Source of the DNA: Bacillus sp. SLBN-46
Lineage (GTDB): Bacteria; Bacillota; Bacilli; Bacillales; Cytobacillaceae
Reading direction: 5' to 3'
Assembly (NCBI RefSeq): GCF_031453555.1
Contig: NZ_JAVIZM010000001.1
Coordinates: forward strand, 2,673,001 to 2,737,000
Length of the DNA stretch: 64,000 nt
Shown: in pieces, positions 25,419-35,120 of the stretch
How the letters are laid out: every line of letters begins with the position of its first letter
How positions within the stretch are numbered: the stretch's first letter is position 1
Made by a program: the position numbers and the translations under genes
Notes under the pieces: generated by a model
The model's input: only the letters and a program-made list of their open reading frames with translations
The model's database searches: none
Told to the model about the DNA's origin: nothing

Positions 25419-26003
25419 TTGAATAAGGAGTTAGCTGTTTTTCTAAAAGAACTCGAAAATTTTGGAGTGGCCAATGATCAACAAATGAAGGATAAATCAA
25501 AAAGAATGAGAAATGTTACCCCCGAAACGGGCAGATTTCTCTCATTCATCGCTACAACCACACAAGCAAGAAACATTCTTGAAATTGGAACATCTAATGG
25601 ATATTCTACTTTATGGCTTGCAGAGAGCGTGTCAGAAAACGATGGACATGTGACGACGTTAGAATTTTTAGCCAGTAAAGCAGAACTTGCTAAGAGTAAT
25701 TTTGAAAAAGCAAAGATGTCGAAATGGATAGACCTTATTGTCATGAATGCAAGCGAGTATATTCACAAAGTAGAAAGCAATACAGTCGATATGATTTTTT
25801 TAGATTCAGACCGTAAAGAGTATGTGGAATGGTGGGGGGACTTGAGTAGAATTTTAAAAAAGAACGGACTGATAGTTGTTGACAATGTCATCTCACATTC
25901 TAATGAATTACAAGATTTCTATATATTGGTTTCGAATGATGAAAACTATAAAACAATCAAATTGCCAATCGAAAGCGGACTGCTATTATTGACTAAAAAG
26001 TAA
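25419..26003 (+). CDS. O-methyltransferase-like SAM-dependent protein
   Basis: This 194-aa class I methyltransferase resembles the O-methyltransferase (catechol-type, family 3) group. Motif I is ILEIGTSNGYSTLWLAE near residue 48, the acidic loop is VTTLEF, and motif IV is VDMIFLDSDR followed by GLIVVDNVISHS. It starts at TTG 25419 after GGGGGAGATG. The gene after it encodes a VOC protein and both end before one terminator, so they may form a two-gene unit. Substrate unknown. Confidence 0.82.
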   Translation: MNKELAVFLKELENFGVANDQQMKDKSKRMRNVTPETGRFLSFIATTTQARNILEIGTSNGYSTLWLAESVSENDGHVTTLEFLASKAELAKSNFEKAKMSKWIDLIVMNASEYIHKVESNTVDMIFLDSDRKEYVEWWGDLSRILKKNGLIVVDNVISHSNELQDFYILVSNDENYKTIKLPIESGLLLLTKK

Positions 26004-26037
26004 GAAAAGCTACCAATCAGAAAAGAGCGTGATTGCG

Positions 26038-26418
26038 ATGCGGATTAATAAATTGGATCATTTCGTGTTAACCGTTCACGACATAGAGGCAACATGTAAG
26101 TTTTATACAACAGTCATGGGAATGAAGCTGCAAACTTTTGGTGAGGGTAGAAAGGCGCTTCAATTTGGTCAGCAGAAAATAAACCTCCATGTTTTTGGAA
26201 AGGAGTTTGAGCCGAAAGCTCTTAAACCTACACCAGGTTCAGGGGATCTATGCTTTATAACAGATACGCCTTTAGAAAAAGTAATGGAACACTTGGAAAA
26301 AAATAATGTTTCTGTTTTAGAGGGCCCTGTTTTTCGAACAGGTGCTGTAGGGAGAATATTATCAGTTTACTTTCGGGATCCTGAAGGAAATCTAATAGAA
26401 GTCTCAAATTATATATAA
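26038..26418 (+). CDS. VOC family (glyoxalase/bleomycin-resistance fold) protein
   Basis: This 126-aa single-chain VOC metalloprotein carries the three usual ligands: His8 (KLDHFVL), His51 (NLHVF) and Glu121 (GNLIEVSNY). It is short and two-module, as expected for homodimeric VOC enzymes. GTG 26029 is an in-frame alternative to ATG 26038. Possible roles are a small-molecule isomerase, dioxygenase or thiol transferase; it lacks features that would settle it. A terminator follows 30 bp later. Confidence 0.82.
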   Translation: MRINKLDHFVLTVHDIEATCKFYTTVMGMKLQTFGEGRKALQFGQQKINLHVFGKEFEPKALKPTPGSGDLCFITDTPLEKVMEHLEKNNVSVLEGPVFRTGAVGRILSVYFRDPEGNLIEVSNYI

Positions 26419-26447
26419 CAATAAGACTAGTTACATACGTTAATTAT

Positions 26448-26475
26448 AAAAAGTCGGCAAAAATGCCGACTTTTT
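26448..26475 (+). terminator. Terminator of the methyltransferase-VOC unit
   Basis: AAAAAGTCGGCA and TGCCGACTTTTT form a perfect 12-bp stem around AAAA. Confidence 0.92.
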
Positions 26476-26493
26476 ATAATTTTTAAAAAATAT

Positions 26494-26562
26494 TGACTAT
26501 TAATTTTTCTTAATAATATAATAGGTTAAGAAAGTGAAAACAATATTTCCACTAGGTGGAAA
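26494..26562 (+). promoter_or_regulatory. Promoter and IclR-type operator of the aminotransferase operon
   Basis: TTGACT at 26494-26499 and TATATA at 26518-26523 form a sigma-A-like promoter. TTTCCAC-TAG-GTGGAAA (26546-26562), a perfect 7-bp palindrome, covers the region just downstream of the start point, the place expected for repression by the IclR protein encoded next. Confidence 0.6.
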
Positions 26563-26600
26563 GTTTAAACCCGCTGTAAAAAATGTTTGGGGTGATAGGA

Positions 26601-27392
26601 ATGGACAAAGAAAAAAATCAAAATATCCGTGCATTGGAAAGAGCATTCGATATTATTGAAGCATTTACACTAGAATATTCGGAATTAACTTTAACAGAGA
26701 TTTCGTCAAGAACTTCTTTATCATTAGCCACTATCCATCGATTTATTCAAACGATGATGGCAAGAGGGTATATCGAGCAAGACCCTATTTCTAGTAGGTA
26801 CAAACTAAGTAAGCAATTTGTTCGATTAGGCGGAATAGTTGTGAGAGGACTAGATCTAGTTCAAACAGCAATGCCCTATCTTCAAGAACTTTCCAATAAT
26901 ACCTCACAGAATTGCAACCTAAGTGTATATGACCAAGGAAAGGTCCTATGTCTAATCAATATTGAATCCTTTAAAAGCTTTTTTATGGGAATTAAAGTGG
27001 GACAGAGCCTGCCCGTATACGGAGGGGCATTATCAAAAGTCATCTTAGCTCATCTACCAACAGACTTAATCTCATCCCTCATCTCTCATGATTTACCATC
27101 CTTTACACCACAAACGATATCTCACCGAGACTTATTAATAAATGAACTTGAAAAAATTCGACACCAAGGTTATGCAGAATCTAGGGGAGAACTAACCATA
27201 GGGGAAGCTGCCATTGCTGCACCTATCTACGATTATTCGAACGAAGTCGTTGCCGGGATATCTCTTTCTGGCCCTGAACATCATTATGTTGAAGAAAAAC
27301 AAATAGAATTCAAACGTCTTCTACTCGAGACAGCTAGTCGTATATCAGAACAACTTGGTTCAGATAGATGCTTTAAGTATAGAAGGTTATAG
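26601..27392 (+). CDS. IclR family transcriptional regulator
   Basis: This 263-aa regulator has an N-terminal winged HTH (RALERAFDIIEAF, LTEISSRTSLSLATIHRFIQ) and a C-terminal IclR effector domain (from about residue 90, including SRGELTIGEAAIAAPIYD). ATG 26601 follows GGGGTGATAGGA; the ATG at 26583 lies upstream of that ribosome site. It heads an operon of aminotransferases, a dehydrogenase and an M81 hydrolase and probably controls it in response to a pathway acid. Confidence 0.92.
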   Translation: MDKEKNQNIRALERAFDIIEAFTLEYSELTLTEISSRTSLSLATIHRFIQTMMARGYIEQDPISSRYKLSKQFVRLGGIVVRGLDLVQTAMPYLQELSNNTSQNCNLSVYDQGKVLCLINIESFKSFFMGIKVGQSLPVYGGALSKVILAHLPTDLISSLISHDLPSFTPQTISHRDLLINELEKIRHQGYAESRGELTIGEAAIAAPIYDYSNEVVAGISLSGPEHHYVEEKQIEFKRLLLETASRISEQLGSDRCFKYRRL

Positions 27393-27433
27393 AATAACTT
27401 TATAAAGCCATAAAAAATGGTGGTGGACTGGTC

Positions 27434-28820
27434 ATGAGAGAGGAAATAGAAGATTATGTGTTCCATAGGGACTTTTCTAAAATGTATCCTATTATCACGC
27501 ATGGTAAGGGGATCTATCTATATGATGAGAATGGAAAAAGATACATGGATGCCTGCTCAGGAGCAGTCGCAGCGAACTTAGGCCATGGTGTGGAAGAAAT
27601 TGCCGAGGCCATGGCTCTTCAGGCAAAAAAGGCAGCCTTTGTACACACGATGAGATTTGAAACAGAGGTATTGTTTAAACTTGCTGAGAAAATTGCAAAA
27701 CTAGCACCTCAATCATTGAATAAAGTTTATTTTACTAGTGGTGGGTCGGAAGCTAATGAAAGTGCCATTAAGCTAGCTAGGCAATTTCATAAGGATGCTG
27801 GAAGACCTGAAAAACACATTGTCATTGGTAGATGGCAATCCTATCACGGAAACACATTTGGATCCCTATCGGCGGGTGGAGATATAAAACGTCGTCAGGT
27901 TTATACACCGAATCTAATAAATTTCACCCATATTCACTCCCCCAATTGTAAGCGATGTCCATATCAAAGAGAGAAAGAGGACTGTGAAAATAAGAAAAAT
28001 TGGTCCTGTGTTCGCGATATTGAAAGCGTTATCTTGGAGCTTGGGCCAGATAATGTCTCTGCCTTTATTGCTGAACCCATTGTAGGCAGTCAGCTAGGTG
28101 CTGTCAGTCCCCCTGAAGCCTATTTTAAAGAGATTCGAAAGATTTGCGATCAATACAATATTGTCCTCATAGTGGATGAAGTAATGACAGGCTTTGGGAG
28201 AACGGGGAAAGATTTTGCTATCCAACACTATGGAATTTCGCCTGACATTATGACGTTCGGAAAGGGCGTTTCTGCTGGTTATGCTCCCTTAGCAGGCATG
28301 GTTGTACATGATCGAATTGTTGGTAGTCTAATAGAGAACAGTAAGGGTAAGTTTGTTCATGGCTACACCTACAGCGGCCATCCCGTTTCTGTTGCAGCAG
28401 GTCTTTCTGTTTTAACTATTTATGAACGAGACGGGATTTTAAAAAAACGTCCAAGTTGTTGGAGATTATCTAAAACAACAGCTATTGGCCCTTAAAAAAC
28501 GCTGTCCTATCATATTTGATGTGCGTGGAGAGGGGCTATTAGTAGGAATTGAATTAGCTGCTGATGGAGAAGTAGGAACACCTTTCCCAGAAAAGCTGCA
28601 TGCTTCCGAACGGATTAATAATATCGCAATGGAGCTTGGTGCTGTATTTTACCCTGGTAGTGGATCGCTTAATGGAAATTTAGGAGACCATTTGTTAATA
28701 TCTCCGCCGCTGACTGTAACATCGGATGAGGTCGACGGTATGGTAAAAATTCTTGAAAATTCCTTACAGATTTTTATAGAAGAATTAAAGGAGGAAATAA
28801 CGTATGAAATTACAAAATAA
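27434..28820 (+). pseudogene. Class III (omega) aminotransferase, frameshifted in an A7 run
   Basis: This PLP-dependent class III aminotransferase has the cofactor-binding SGGSEANESAIKLAR, the Asp of IVDEVMTGFGRTG and Lys277 in TFGKGVSAGY. A cysteine-rich insert (CKRCPYQ...CENKKNWSC) is typical of one subgroup. The first frame ends at 28495; the rest (VQVVGDYLKQQLLALKKRCP, VRGEGLLVGIELA) is in the next frame to 28820. The frames meet at a run of seven A (28441-28447); six would give an intact protein of about 460 aa. The cause may be a sequencing slip, a true mutation or transcriptional slippage. Its end overlaps the next aminotransferase by 17 bp, so the operon is otherwise intact. Confidence 0.88.
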
Positions 28821-30090
28821 ATCAGATGAAATTAAAGAAAAGGCTAAAAAACATTTATCTCCAGTTTTAACGAGGGTAACAGAATTAGTTGTGGATAAAG
28901 CAAAGGGTGCAAGATTTTGGACGGCAGATGGAGAGGAATACATTGATTTTGTATCCGGTGTGGCTGTAAATGCTGTTGGGCACGCCAATGATACAATGGT
29001 TCAAGCAATTAAGAAACAAGCAGAGTCATTTATTCACTTCGGTTTGAACTATGGTTACTATGAATCAGCTGCTAATCTTGCAGAAAAACTTGCTGAAATT
29101 ACACCGGGTAATTTAGATACCGTGTTCTTTTCTAATTCCGGAGGTGAAGCCATTGATGGAGCATTAAAACTGGCACGGGCTGCTACCGGGAGACCAGGAA
29201 TCATTGCTTTTGAAGGTTCATTTCATGGAAGAACACTTGGAGCAACAGCTATTACTGCCTCTAGCTCCAAATATCGGAAAAACTATGAACCTATTTTAGG
29301 AGAGGTGTACCATGCTCCTTATCCATATCCATCACAATTAAAGGGTGTGAACGTAGAAGAGACTATTCCTTATTGTTTGCACCAGCTTCAAAAAATCTTT
29401 GAATTACGGATTGATCCATCCCGAGTGGCAGCTATTGTGATTGAACCTGTGATTGGTGAAGGAGGATACTACCCAGCCCCGGCTGAATTTCTCCAAGAAC
29501 TGAGAAAAATAACAGAAAAACATGGCATTCTCTTAATCTTTGATGAGGTACAAACTGGTTTTGGGCGAACAGGAAAAATGTTTGCAGCCGAGCATTCTGG
29601 TGTAACTCCTGACATTATGGTTTTAGCGAAAGCTCTTTCGGGCGGAATGCCTCTTGGTGCGATTGTAGCGAGTAGAGAGCTTCACGAAAAATGGCCAGTT
29701 GGAGGGCATGGGTCAACCTTTGGTGGAAACCCGATTTCCTGTGCTGCAGCATTAGCAAATATTGCTGTGATTGAAAAGGAAAAACTAGTCGAACGAAGCT
29801 GGGAGTTAGGAGCAAACATAGTAGCCAGATTAAAAGATTCTCTAGAAGGGCTACCTGGAATAAGGGAAATTCGAGGAATAGGAATGATGATTGGTATCGA
29901 ATTTCATGAAGATTTTGCTAGCCACGCTGTTACCATTATTAAGCAAAAGTGTTTAGAACAAAAACTTCTCATTATGAATTGCGGGGTACAGGGACAAACA
30001 ATTAGGTTAATGCTACCGCTTAATATTAATGAAGATGATTTAAATGAGGGATTGTCTATTTTGGAAAAGGTTATTAAAGAAACGCTATAA
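28804..30090 (+). CDS. Class III aminotransferase, GABA-transaminase-like
   Basis: This 428-aa PLP enzyme resembles 4-aminobutyrate/5-aminovalerate aminotransferase. Motifs are NSGGEAIDGALKLARAATGR, the Asp of IFDEVQTGFGRTG and PLP Lys276 in VLAKALSGGMPLG. AAGGAGGAAATAACGT precedes ATG 28804. It overlaps the previous aminotransferase gene and lies 12 bp before an aldehyde dehydrogenase, the classic pairing that turns an omega-amino acid into a semialdehyde and then a dicarboxylate. The actual amine substrate may differ from GABA. Confidence 0.93.
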   Translation: MKLQNKSDEIKEKAKKHLSPVLTRVTELVVDKAKGARFWTADGEEYIDFVSGVAVNAVGHANDTMVQAIKKQAESFIHFGLNYGYYESAANLAEKLAEITPGNLDTVFFSNSGGEAIDGALKLARAATGRPGIIAFEGSFHGRTLGATAITASSSKYRKNYEPILGEVYHAPYPYPSQLKGVNVEETIPYCLHQLQKIFELRIDPSRVAAIVIEPVIGEGGYYPAPAEFLQELRKITEKHGILLIFDEVQTGFGRTGKMFAAEHSGVTPDIMVLAKALSGGMPLGAIVASRELHEKWPVGGHGSTFGGNPISCAAALANIAVIEKEKLVERSWELGANIVARLKDSLEGLPGIREIRGIGMMIGIEFHEDFASHAVTIIKQKCLEQKLLIMNCGVQGQTIRLMLPLNINEDDLNEGLSILEKVIKETL

Positions 30091-30102
30091 GGAGGGAAAG
30101 GT

Positions 30103-31551
30103 ATGATTCAACAAGCTGAGAAAAAAGGATTGTATATAAATGGATCTTGGATTCAACAAGAGGAGCAGGAATTTTTTAAAAGTATCAACCCTGCGACAGA
30201 GGAAGTAGTTGGCTATTGTGCGGCAGCTACACCTTCACAAGTTGATGATGCGGTAGAAAGTGCTCGATTGGCTTTTAAAGAGTGGAAGAACACTACACTG
30301 CCAGAGAGAGCACAATTTCTCTGGAAAGCAGCTAAGGCGTTTGAAGAGAAAAAGGAGCATTTAGCTCAAATGATGACACAGGAAATGGGAAAGGTATTGG
30401 CTGAATCCCTTGGTGAAGTGGGTGTCGTCATTGAAACCTGTAAATATATGGCTGGAGAGGGAAGAAGACTTTTCGGTGAAACCGTTGGTGCGGGTGCTGA
30501 AAACCGCCATATTATGATGGTTCGTGAGCCGGTGGGTGTTGTCGCTTGTATCACACCTTGGAACTTCCCAGTCTCCTTGGCTGGCTATAAAATATTAGCA
30601 GCTTTTATTAGTGGGAATACCGTTGTATGGAAGCCGGCCTCAGAAGTTGCTCTTTCAGCACAAATTTTTACAGATATTTTCCATGAGATTGGACTTCCAA
30701 AAGGTGTATTAAACTTAATTACTGGTTCAGGAAGTATAGTTGGGGCTAAGCTGGCTGAACATAAGGATGTAAAGGTCATCTCATTTACCGGGTCAACGGA
30801 AGTGGGGATTAAACTATCAGAAACAGCCGCCAAGACTTTAAAAAGAGTAGCTTTAGAGCTTGGTGGCAAAAATGCTGTTATCGTATTGAAGGATGCAGAT
30901 CTAAAACTAGCAGCGGAAGCGATTGTTAAGGCTGCGTTTACAACAACGGGGCAAAGATGTACAGCCGCTAGCCGTGTCATTGTTGAATCAGAAGTAAGGG
31001 ATGAATTACTCAACAGAGTTGTTTCTCTAACCCAACAACTAAAAGCAGGAAATGGTCTTGAACAAGGAATTGACATTGGTCCATTAACCAATAAACAGCA
31101 GCTAGAAACGGTTGAAAAATATGTAGCCTTAGCTGTTGAACAGGGAGCTGTGATAGAATGCGGCGGAAAACGATTAGCAAGTGAAAGAGGATACTTCTAT
31201 GAGCCTACGATCTTAAGTAATGTAAAAAATGAGGCTGTGGTTGCACAAGAAGAAATTTTCGGTCCGGTTTTAGCATTTATAGAAGTTAATAGTTTTGAAG
31301 AAGCGATCGACGTAAATAATGATACCATTTATGGGCTATCGACTTCATTGTTTACAAACAGCCTTTACTATGCAAATCGTGGAGCAAAAGAAATTGAAAG
31401 TGGGTTAGTTTACATTAATAATGGTACTTCCAACGCAGAACTTGGTGTAGCATTCGGTGGAACGAAACAATCGGGAAACGGACATCGCGAGGTATCCCAT
31501 CATGCTTTTGATGTGATGACAGAGTGGAAATCAATTTATACGACCTATTAG
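30103..31551 (+). CDS. NAD(P)-dependent aldehyde (semialdehyde) dehydrogenase
   Basis: This 482-aa ALDH of the succinate-semialdehyde/2-oxoglutarate-semialdehyde group has catalytic Cys286 (TGQRCTAASR) and the general base Glu252 (LELGGKN). The cofactor loop is FTGSTEVG and the folding motif EEIFGPV. AGGAGGG precedes ATG 30103. It would oxidise the semialdehyde made by the aminotransferases upstream. Confidence 0.93.
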   Translation: MIQQAEKKGLYINGSWIQQEEQEFFKSINPATEEVVGYCAAATPSQVDDAVESARLAFKEWKNTTLPERAQFLWKAAKAFEEKKEHLAQMMTQEMGKVLAESLGEVGVVIETCKYMAGEGRRLFGETVGAGAENRHIMMVREPVGVVACITPWNFPVSLAGYKILAAFISGNTVVWKPASEVALSAQIFTDIFHEIGLPKGVLNLITGSGSIVGAKLAEHKDVKVISFTGSTEVGIKLSETAAKTLKRVALELGGKNAVIVLKDADLKLAAEAIVKAAFTTTGQRCTAASRVIVESEVRDELLNRVVSLTQQLKAGNGLEQGIDIGPLTNKQQLETVEKYVALAVEQGAVIECGGKRLASERGYFYEPTILSNVKNEAVVAQEEIFGPVLAFIEVNSFEEAIDVNNDTIYGLSTSLFTNSLYYANRGAKEIESGLVYINNGTSNAELGVAFGGTKQSGNGHREVSHHAFDVMTEWKSIYTTY

Positions 31552-31575
31552 GATTGTATTAAAGGGAGATGTTTA

Positions 31576-33078
31576 ATGAAAAAGCTTCGTGTTGGAATCG
31601 CTTTTTTCTATCATGAATCTCATAGTTTCGCTCCTTTAAAAACGGATATTGAAGCATTTTATAATGAAGGATTTTTTAAAGAAGACGAAATCTTTTCAGC
31701 CTATACAGCAACAAAAACAGAAGTAGGCGGTTTTTTGGATGTACTTTCAAAGGAAGAGCACATAGAAGTTATTCCAATTCTATGTGCTGCGGCAACCCCA
31801 GCAGGTCCCGTGACGAATGAAGCCTATCAGCTAATAGAAAATGAAATCCTAACGGAAATAGAGAAGGCCGACCATTTAGACGGGTTGTTATTAGCTTTAC
31901 ATGGTGCAATGGTCGTAGAAGACCTCTTTGACCCTGAAGAGAAGCTGTTAAGGGAAATTAGAAAAGTTATGGGGAATGATATTCCAATTGCAACGACTTT
32001 AGATATGCATGCAAATCTAAGTGCCAGAATGTTAGAGCATACTCCCTATCATTTCGGATTTAAAACCTATCCCCATGTTGATATGTATAATCAAGGAGTT
32101 AATGCAGCTAAATTACTCCTCGAGGTCTTATTAGAACAAAAAAACTATGTCGCTTCTTTCATCAAGCTACCCATGATGCCACCTTCTATTAACATGCGTA
32201 CAGAAGAAGGGCCTATGCATCTTTTGGTGGAACTAGCTTTTCAACTTGAGAGCGAACCTTCTATTAAAAATGCTTCTGTGTTTGGCGGTTTTCCGTATTC
32301 CGACATTCCGATGGTGGGGGCTAGTGTTCTTGTCATTGCAAATGACCAAACTAGCGCAGATAAGGCAGCTAGAGAATTAGCGAATAAATTTTGGGACCTT
32401 CGCAATGATTTTATTATTCAGATTCCAACAGTTAAAGAGGGAATGAAGCACGCTTTGTCATTAAAGGAACAAAAACCTATTGTCTTGGCTGACATTTCTG
32501 ATAACCCTTTAAGCTGTGGAAGTGGAGACACGACACTTTTATTAGAAGAGTTCATTAGCGTGAATCAACCACACACGTTATTTGGCGGATTGACTGACCC
32601 TGAATCGATTGAAAGATGTAGGATGGCAGGTGTAGGTAATGAGGTCATGCTTGACCTAGGAGGTAAAATTTCTCCAGAGTTTGGAAGGCCTGTTCAAGTA
32701 GTTGCAAAGGTGCTAGCTCTTTCAGATGGAATTTTTTACAATAGCGGCCCTTTTAATCAACATTTACGAGTGGATGTGAAAGGTGCAGCCTATATAAGAG
32801 CAGGTGAAGTGGATATTCTTCTCATCGGCCGTCCAATGTCAGCCAATGACCCGGAAATGTTTCGCCATATAGGTATTGAGCCAACCTCCTATTCTATTTT
32901 AGGTTTAAAAGTGAAAAATCACTTTCGGGCAGCTTTTGACCCATTAATTAGTAAGGTCATATATGTCGATGCGCCAGGCGTGGCATCGAATGATTTAAAG
33001 CATTTTTCTTATAAAAATATTCCAGAGAAAATCTGGCCTCTTAAAGATATAGATTATACTGAATTCATGGAGGTATAA
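31576..33078 (+). CDS. M81 family metallohydrolase (MlrC-like)
   Basis: This 500-aa protein belongs to the M81 family, named for microcystinase C (MlrC), which cleaves linearised microcystin. The N-terminal half starts GIAFFYHESHSF and holds likely zinc ligands in TLDMHANLS and YPHVDMYNQG. The C-terminal MlrC domain follows (SDNPLSCGSGDTT). Most family members have unknown peptide or amide substrates. It lies 24 bp after the dehydrogenase, so it probably releases the amine substrate from an amide or peptide-like precursor. Confidence 0.9.
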   Translation: MKKLRVGIAFFYHESHSFAPLKTDIEAFYNEGFFKEDEIFSAYTATKTEVGGFLDVLSKEEHIEVIPILCAAATPAGPVTNEAYQLIENEILTEIEKADHLDGLLLALHGAMVVEDLFDPEEKLLREIRKVMGNDIPIATTLDMHANLSARMLEHTPYHFGFKTYPHVDMYNQGVNAAKLLLEVLLEQKNYVASFIKLPMMPPSINMRTEEGPMHLLVELAFQLESEPSIKNASVFGGFPYSDIPMVGASVLVIANDQTSADKAARELANKFWDLRNDFIIQIPTVKEGMKHALSLKEQKPIVLADISDNPLSCGSGDTTLLLEEFISVNQPHTLFGGLTDPESIERCRMAGVGNEVMLDLGGKISPEFGRPVQVVAKVLALSDGIFYNSGPFNQHLRVDVKGAAYIRAGEVDILLIGRPMSANDPEMFRHIGIEPTSYSILGLKVKNHFRAAFDPLISKVIYVDAPGVASNDLKHFSYKNIPEKIWPLKDIDYTEFMEV

Positions 33079-33081
33079 GTT

Positions 33082-33558
33082 ATGACAGTTATTGAAAAGA
33101 ATTTTTATATTGATATTCCAAAAAAATTAACACCTGAAGAACAAAAAATGATGATGGAGCTTGAACTTGATGCATTTCCAGGTACAGGTGCCGTTGATGA
33201 ACAGACACTTGTTCCCTTAGCTCGTTATGGAAAACTCATATTTTATAAACAACCTAGTGATGAACGGCCTGTGGCCGTTTGCGAGTGCATGAGAGATTAC
33301 AATAATCCCGATAAAGCCTATATCTTTGGCTATTATGTTCGATCCGATTATAAAGGCAAGGGAGTCGGAAAAATATTTTTGCAGGAAGTAAGTTCTATTC
33401 TGAAAAATGATGGGTTTTCTGTTGTTTGCTTAACTGTTAGTGTGAAAAACCTTCCTGCTGTAAATTTATATGAAAAAGAAGGATTTGAAATTAAAGAAAC
33501 AAGATACTCTGAGTTCGGAGTAGGGGAAGATCGATATTATATGGAGAAAGTCTTATAG
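33082..33558 (+). CDS. GNAT family N-acetyltransferase
   Basis: This 158-aa acetyltransferase has the acetyl-CoA-binding motif A near residue 88 (VRSDYKGKGVGKIFLQEV, Q/R-x-x-G-x-G/A pattern) and the C-terminal LYEKEGFE. It starts 3 bp after the M81 stop codon and ends before a strong terminator, making it the last gene of the IclR operon. It may acetylate the amine substrate or an inhibitory intermediate; the substrate is not predictable. Confidence 0.88.
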   Translation: MTVIEKNFYIDIPKKLTPEEQKMMMELELDAFPGTGAVDEQTLVPLARYGKLIFYKQPSDERPVAVCECMRDYNNPDKAYIFGYYVRSDYKGKGVGKIFLQEVSSILKNDGFSVVCLTVSVKNLPAVNLYEKEGFEIKETRYSEFGVGEDRYYMEKVL

Positions 33559-33576
33559 ATTCGGTATGGAAAAGTT

Positions 33577-33615
33577 AAAAATGCTGCAGTCTGGTATCAG
33601 GCTGCAGCATTTTCT
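33577..33615. terminator. Bidirectional terminator of the IclR operon and the FAD gene
   Basis: AAAAATGCTGCAG and CTGCAGCATTTT form a long stem around a 12-nt loop. The stop codon of the convergent gene lies at its edge. Confidence 0.92.
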
Positions 33616-34954
33616 ATTTAACAAAAGTCCGTTTCAATACAGTTTTTAGTATTCTAGGGTGCATGAGTGTTGTCATTGGATGAATAAGGTTCATAACTTT
33701 ATATAACGAGTTATAAACATATTGATTTTGCGACGAAATAAGAAAGATATTTTTGGCATACCATTGTTGGATGAAGAGTCCTATCGGCTTTTTTCCCTTT
33801 GTTTCTGGATAGCGAAAATCTTCAGTCATGACCATATTCCAGATAGGAGAGATGATTCTCGCTGCCTGTTTATGAAACGTAGTTGCCAATTTTTTTATGG
33901 AATGGTCACTATTCTTAAAGAGTCGTTGCAGGGCAAGTGCTTCTAAAATCGATATACTCATGCCTTGTCCAAAAACAGGATCAATTCTGCAAATGGTATC
34001 ACCAATAACTAAAAGTCCTTCTGGATAATGTTTAACTTGTTGATATTGTCTCCAAACAATTTGTGGTACGCGGTAAATGGAGGTGCTTGATAAAGGGACA
34101 GCATCCTTAATTTCTTCATAAATATCTAGTTTTGGTAATTTTTTGGCGAGTTCTAGAAAGCCGGTATTGTTTTTTAGGATTTCTTTTTCATCTATTACAT
34201 TATGGTAGCCATTAATGGTGACGAGGAAACGGTTTCCTTCTACTTTTGAGATGGTACCACCCATTTTCTCTACTGGAGGGTTGGGGTATAAAATTTTTAT
34301 TGCCCAGTCTCTGTCATGATTGTTAGCTAATTGAAAGGTTCTACTAATATAACTTAAGCCTATTTTAGCCTTTTTTTCAGGTATATGTATTCCTAGTTTT
34401 TCAAACCACTTAGAGGTAATACCGCTCACCCCACTAGCATCCACTACTAAGTCTGCTAGTATGTTTTCTGTATCGCCACTCCTATCAACAACTTCAACCC
34501 CAACAATGATATTCTCTTTTTCCTTATATAAAAAGTTCTGGACCGCTTGGTTGTACTGAACTGTTACATTAGGTATTCTCTTAATATATTGTTCTATGTG
34601 CCATTCTAGATGCGGACGTGTTTGAAGAATAGTGGAGTATTCACCATCAAATCGTAGCTTCCAAACACCATGATGAAACCATGCAAGATCTTTTGTAGAA
34701 TTTATTTTTATGGCACCACTTGAATAAAATTTTTCAGTAATACCTGGAAATAAGGATTCGAGTCCGGATTCACCCGCATGGAGAAGTGCGTGTATATGTT
34801 CCCCTTGTGGAACACCTTTTCTTGGGAGAGGTCCTTCTGGTTTTTGATCCCGTTCTATTATGAGTACCTCTTGGAAAAAATCAGACAACACACGTGCTGC
34901 TAATTTTCCTGAAATCCCTCCACCAATTATTACTGCTTTTTCCTTTCGAGACAA
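33614..34954 (-). CDS. FAD-dependent monooxygenase/oxidoreductase
   Basis: This 446-aa flavoprotein is related to aromatic hydroxylases and geranylgeranyl-reductase-like enzymes. The N-terminal dinucleotide fold is AVIIGGGISGKLAARVL. RKGVPQGEHIHALLHAGE follows, characteristic of a monooxygenase subgroup found near polyketide or terpenoid genes. VVDASGVSG and VIGDTICRIDPVFGQGMS are the second FAD motifs. It starts at TTG 34954 after GAGGTG on the minus strand. It is alone, so no pathway can be inferred. Confidence 0.85.
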   Translation of the reverse strand: MSRKEKAVIIGGGISGKLAARVLSDFFQEVLIIERDQKPEGPLPRKGVPQGEHIHALLHAGESGLESLFPGITEKFYSSGAIKINSTKDLAWFHHGVWKLRFDGEYSTILQTRPHLEWHIEQYIKRIPNVTVQYNQAVQNFLYKEKENIIVGVEVVDRSGDTENILADLVVDASGVSGITSKWFEKLGIHIPEKKAKIGLSYISRTFQLANNHDRDWAIKILYPNPPVEKMGGTISKVEGNRFLVTINGYHNVIDEKEILKNNTGFLELAKKLPKLDIYEEIKDAVPLSSTSIYRVPQIVWRQYQQVKHYPEGLLVIGDTICRIDPVFGQGMSISILEALALQRLFKNSDHSIKKLATTFHKQAARIISPIWNMVMTEDFRYPETKGKKPIGLFIQQWYAKNIFLISSQNQYVYNSLYKVMNLIHPMTTLMHPRILKTVLKRTFVK

Positions 34955-35120
34955 AGGATGAACACCTCACATATCTATTTATCTTCTTACTAAAGATAGC
35001 ATACTATTAACACTAGGGATATATTGTTAACTCGAGTAAGTTATTAAACCATTAAGTCAGTCATTTAAATATAAAAACAGTATAATAGAATTACATTTTA
35101 CATTTTTGGAGTTGAGTCTG

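Noticed and set aside
30585..31091. Long open frame antisense to the aldehyde dehydrogenase
   Set aside because: It is a mirror frame of a strongly conserved gene, has no ribosome site, and its sequence shows no domain.
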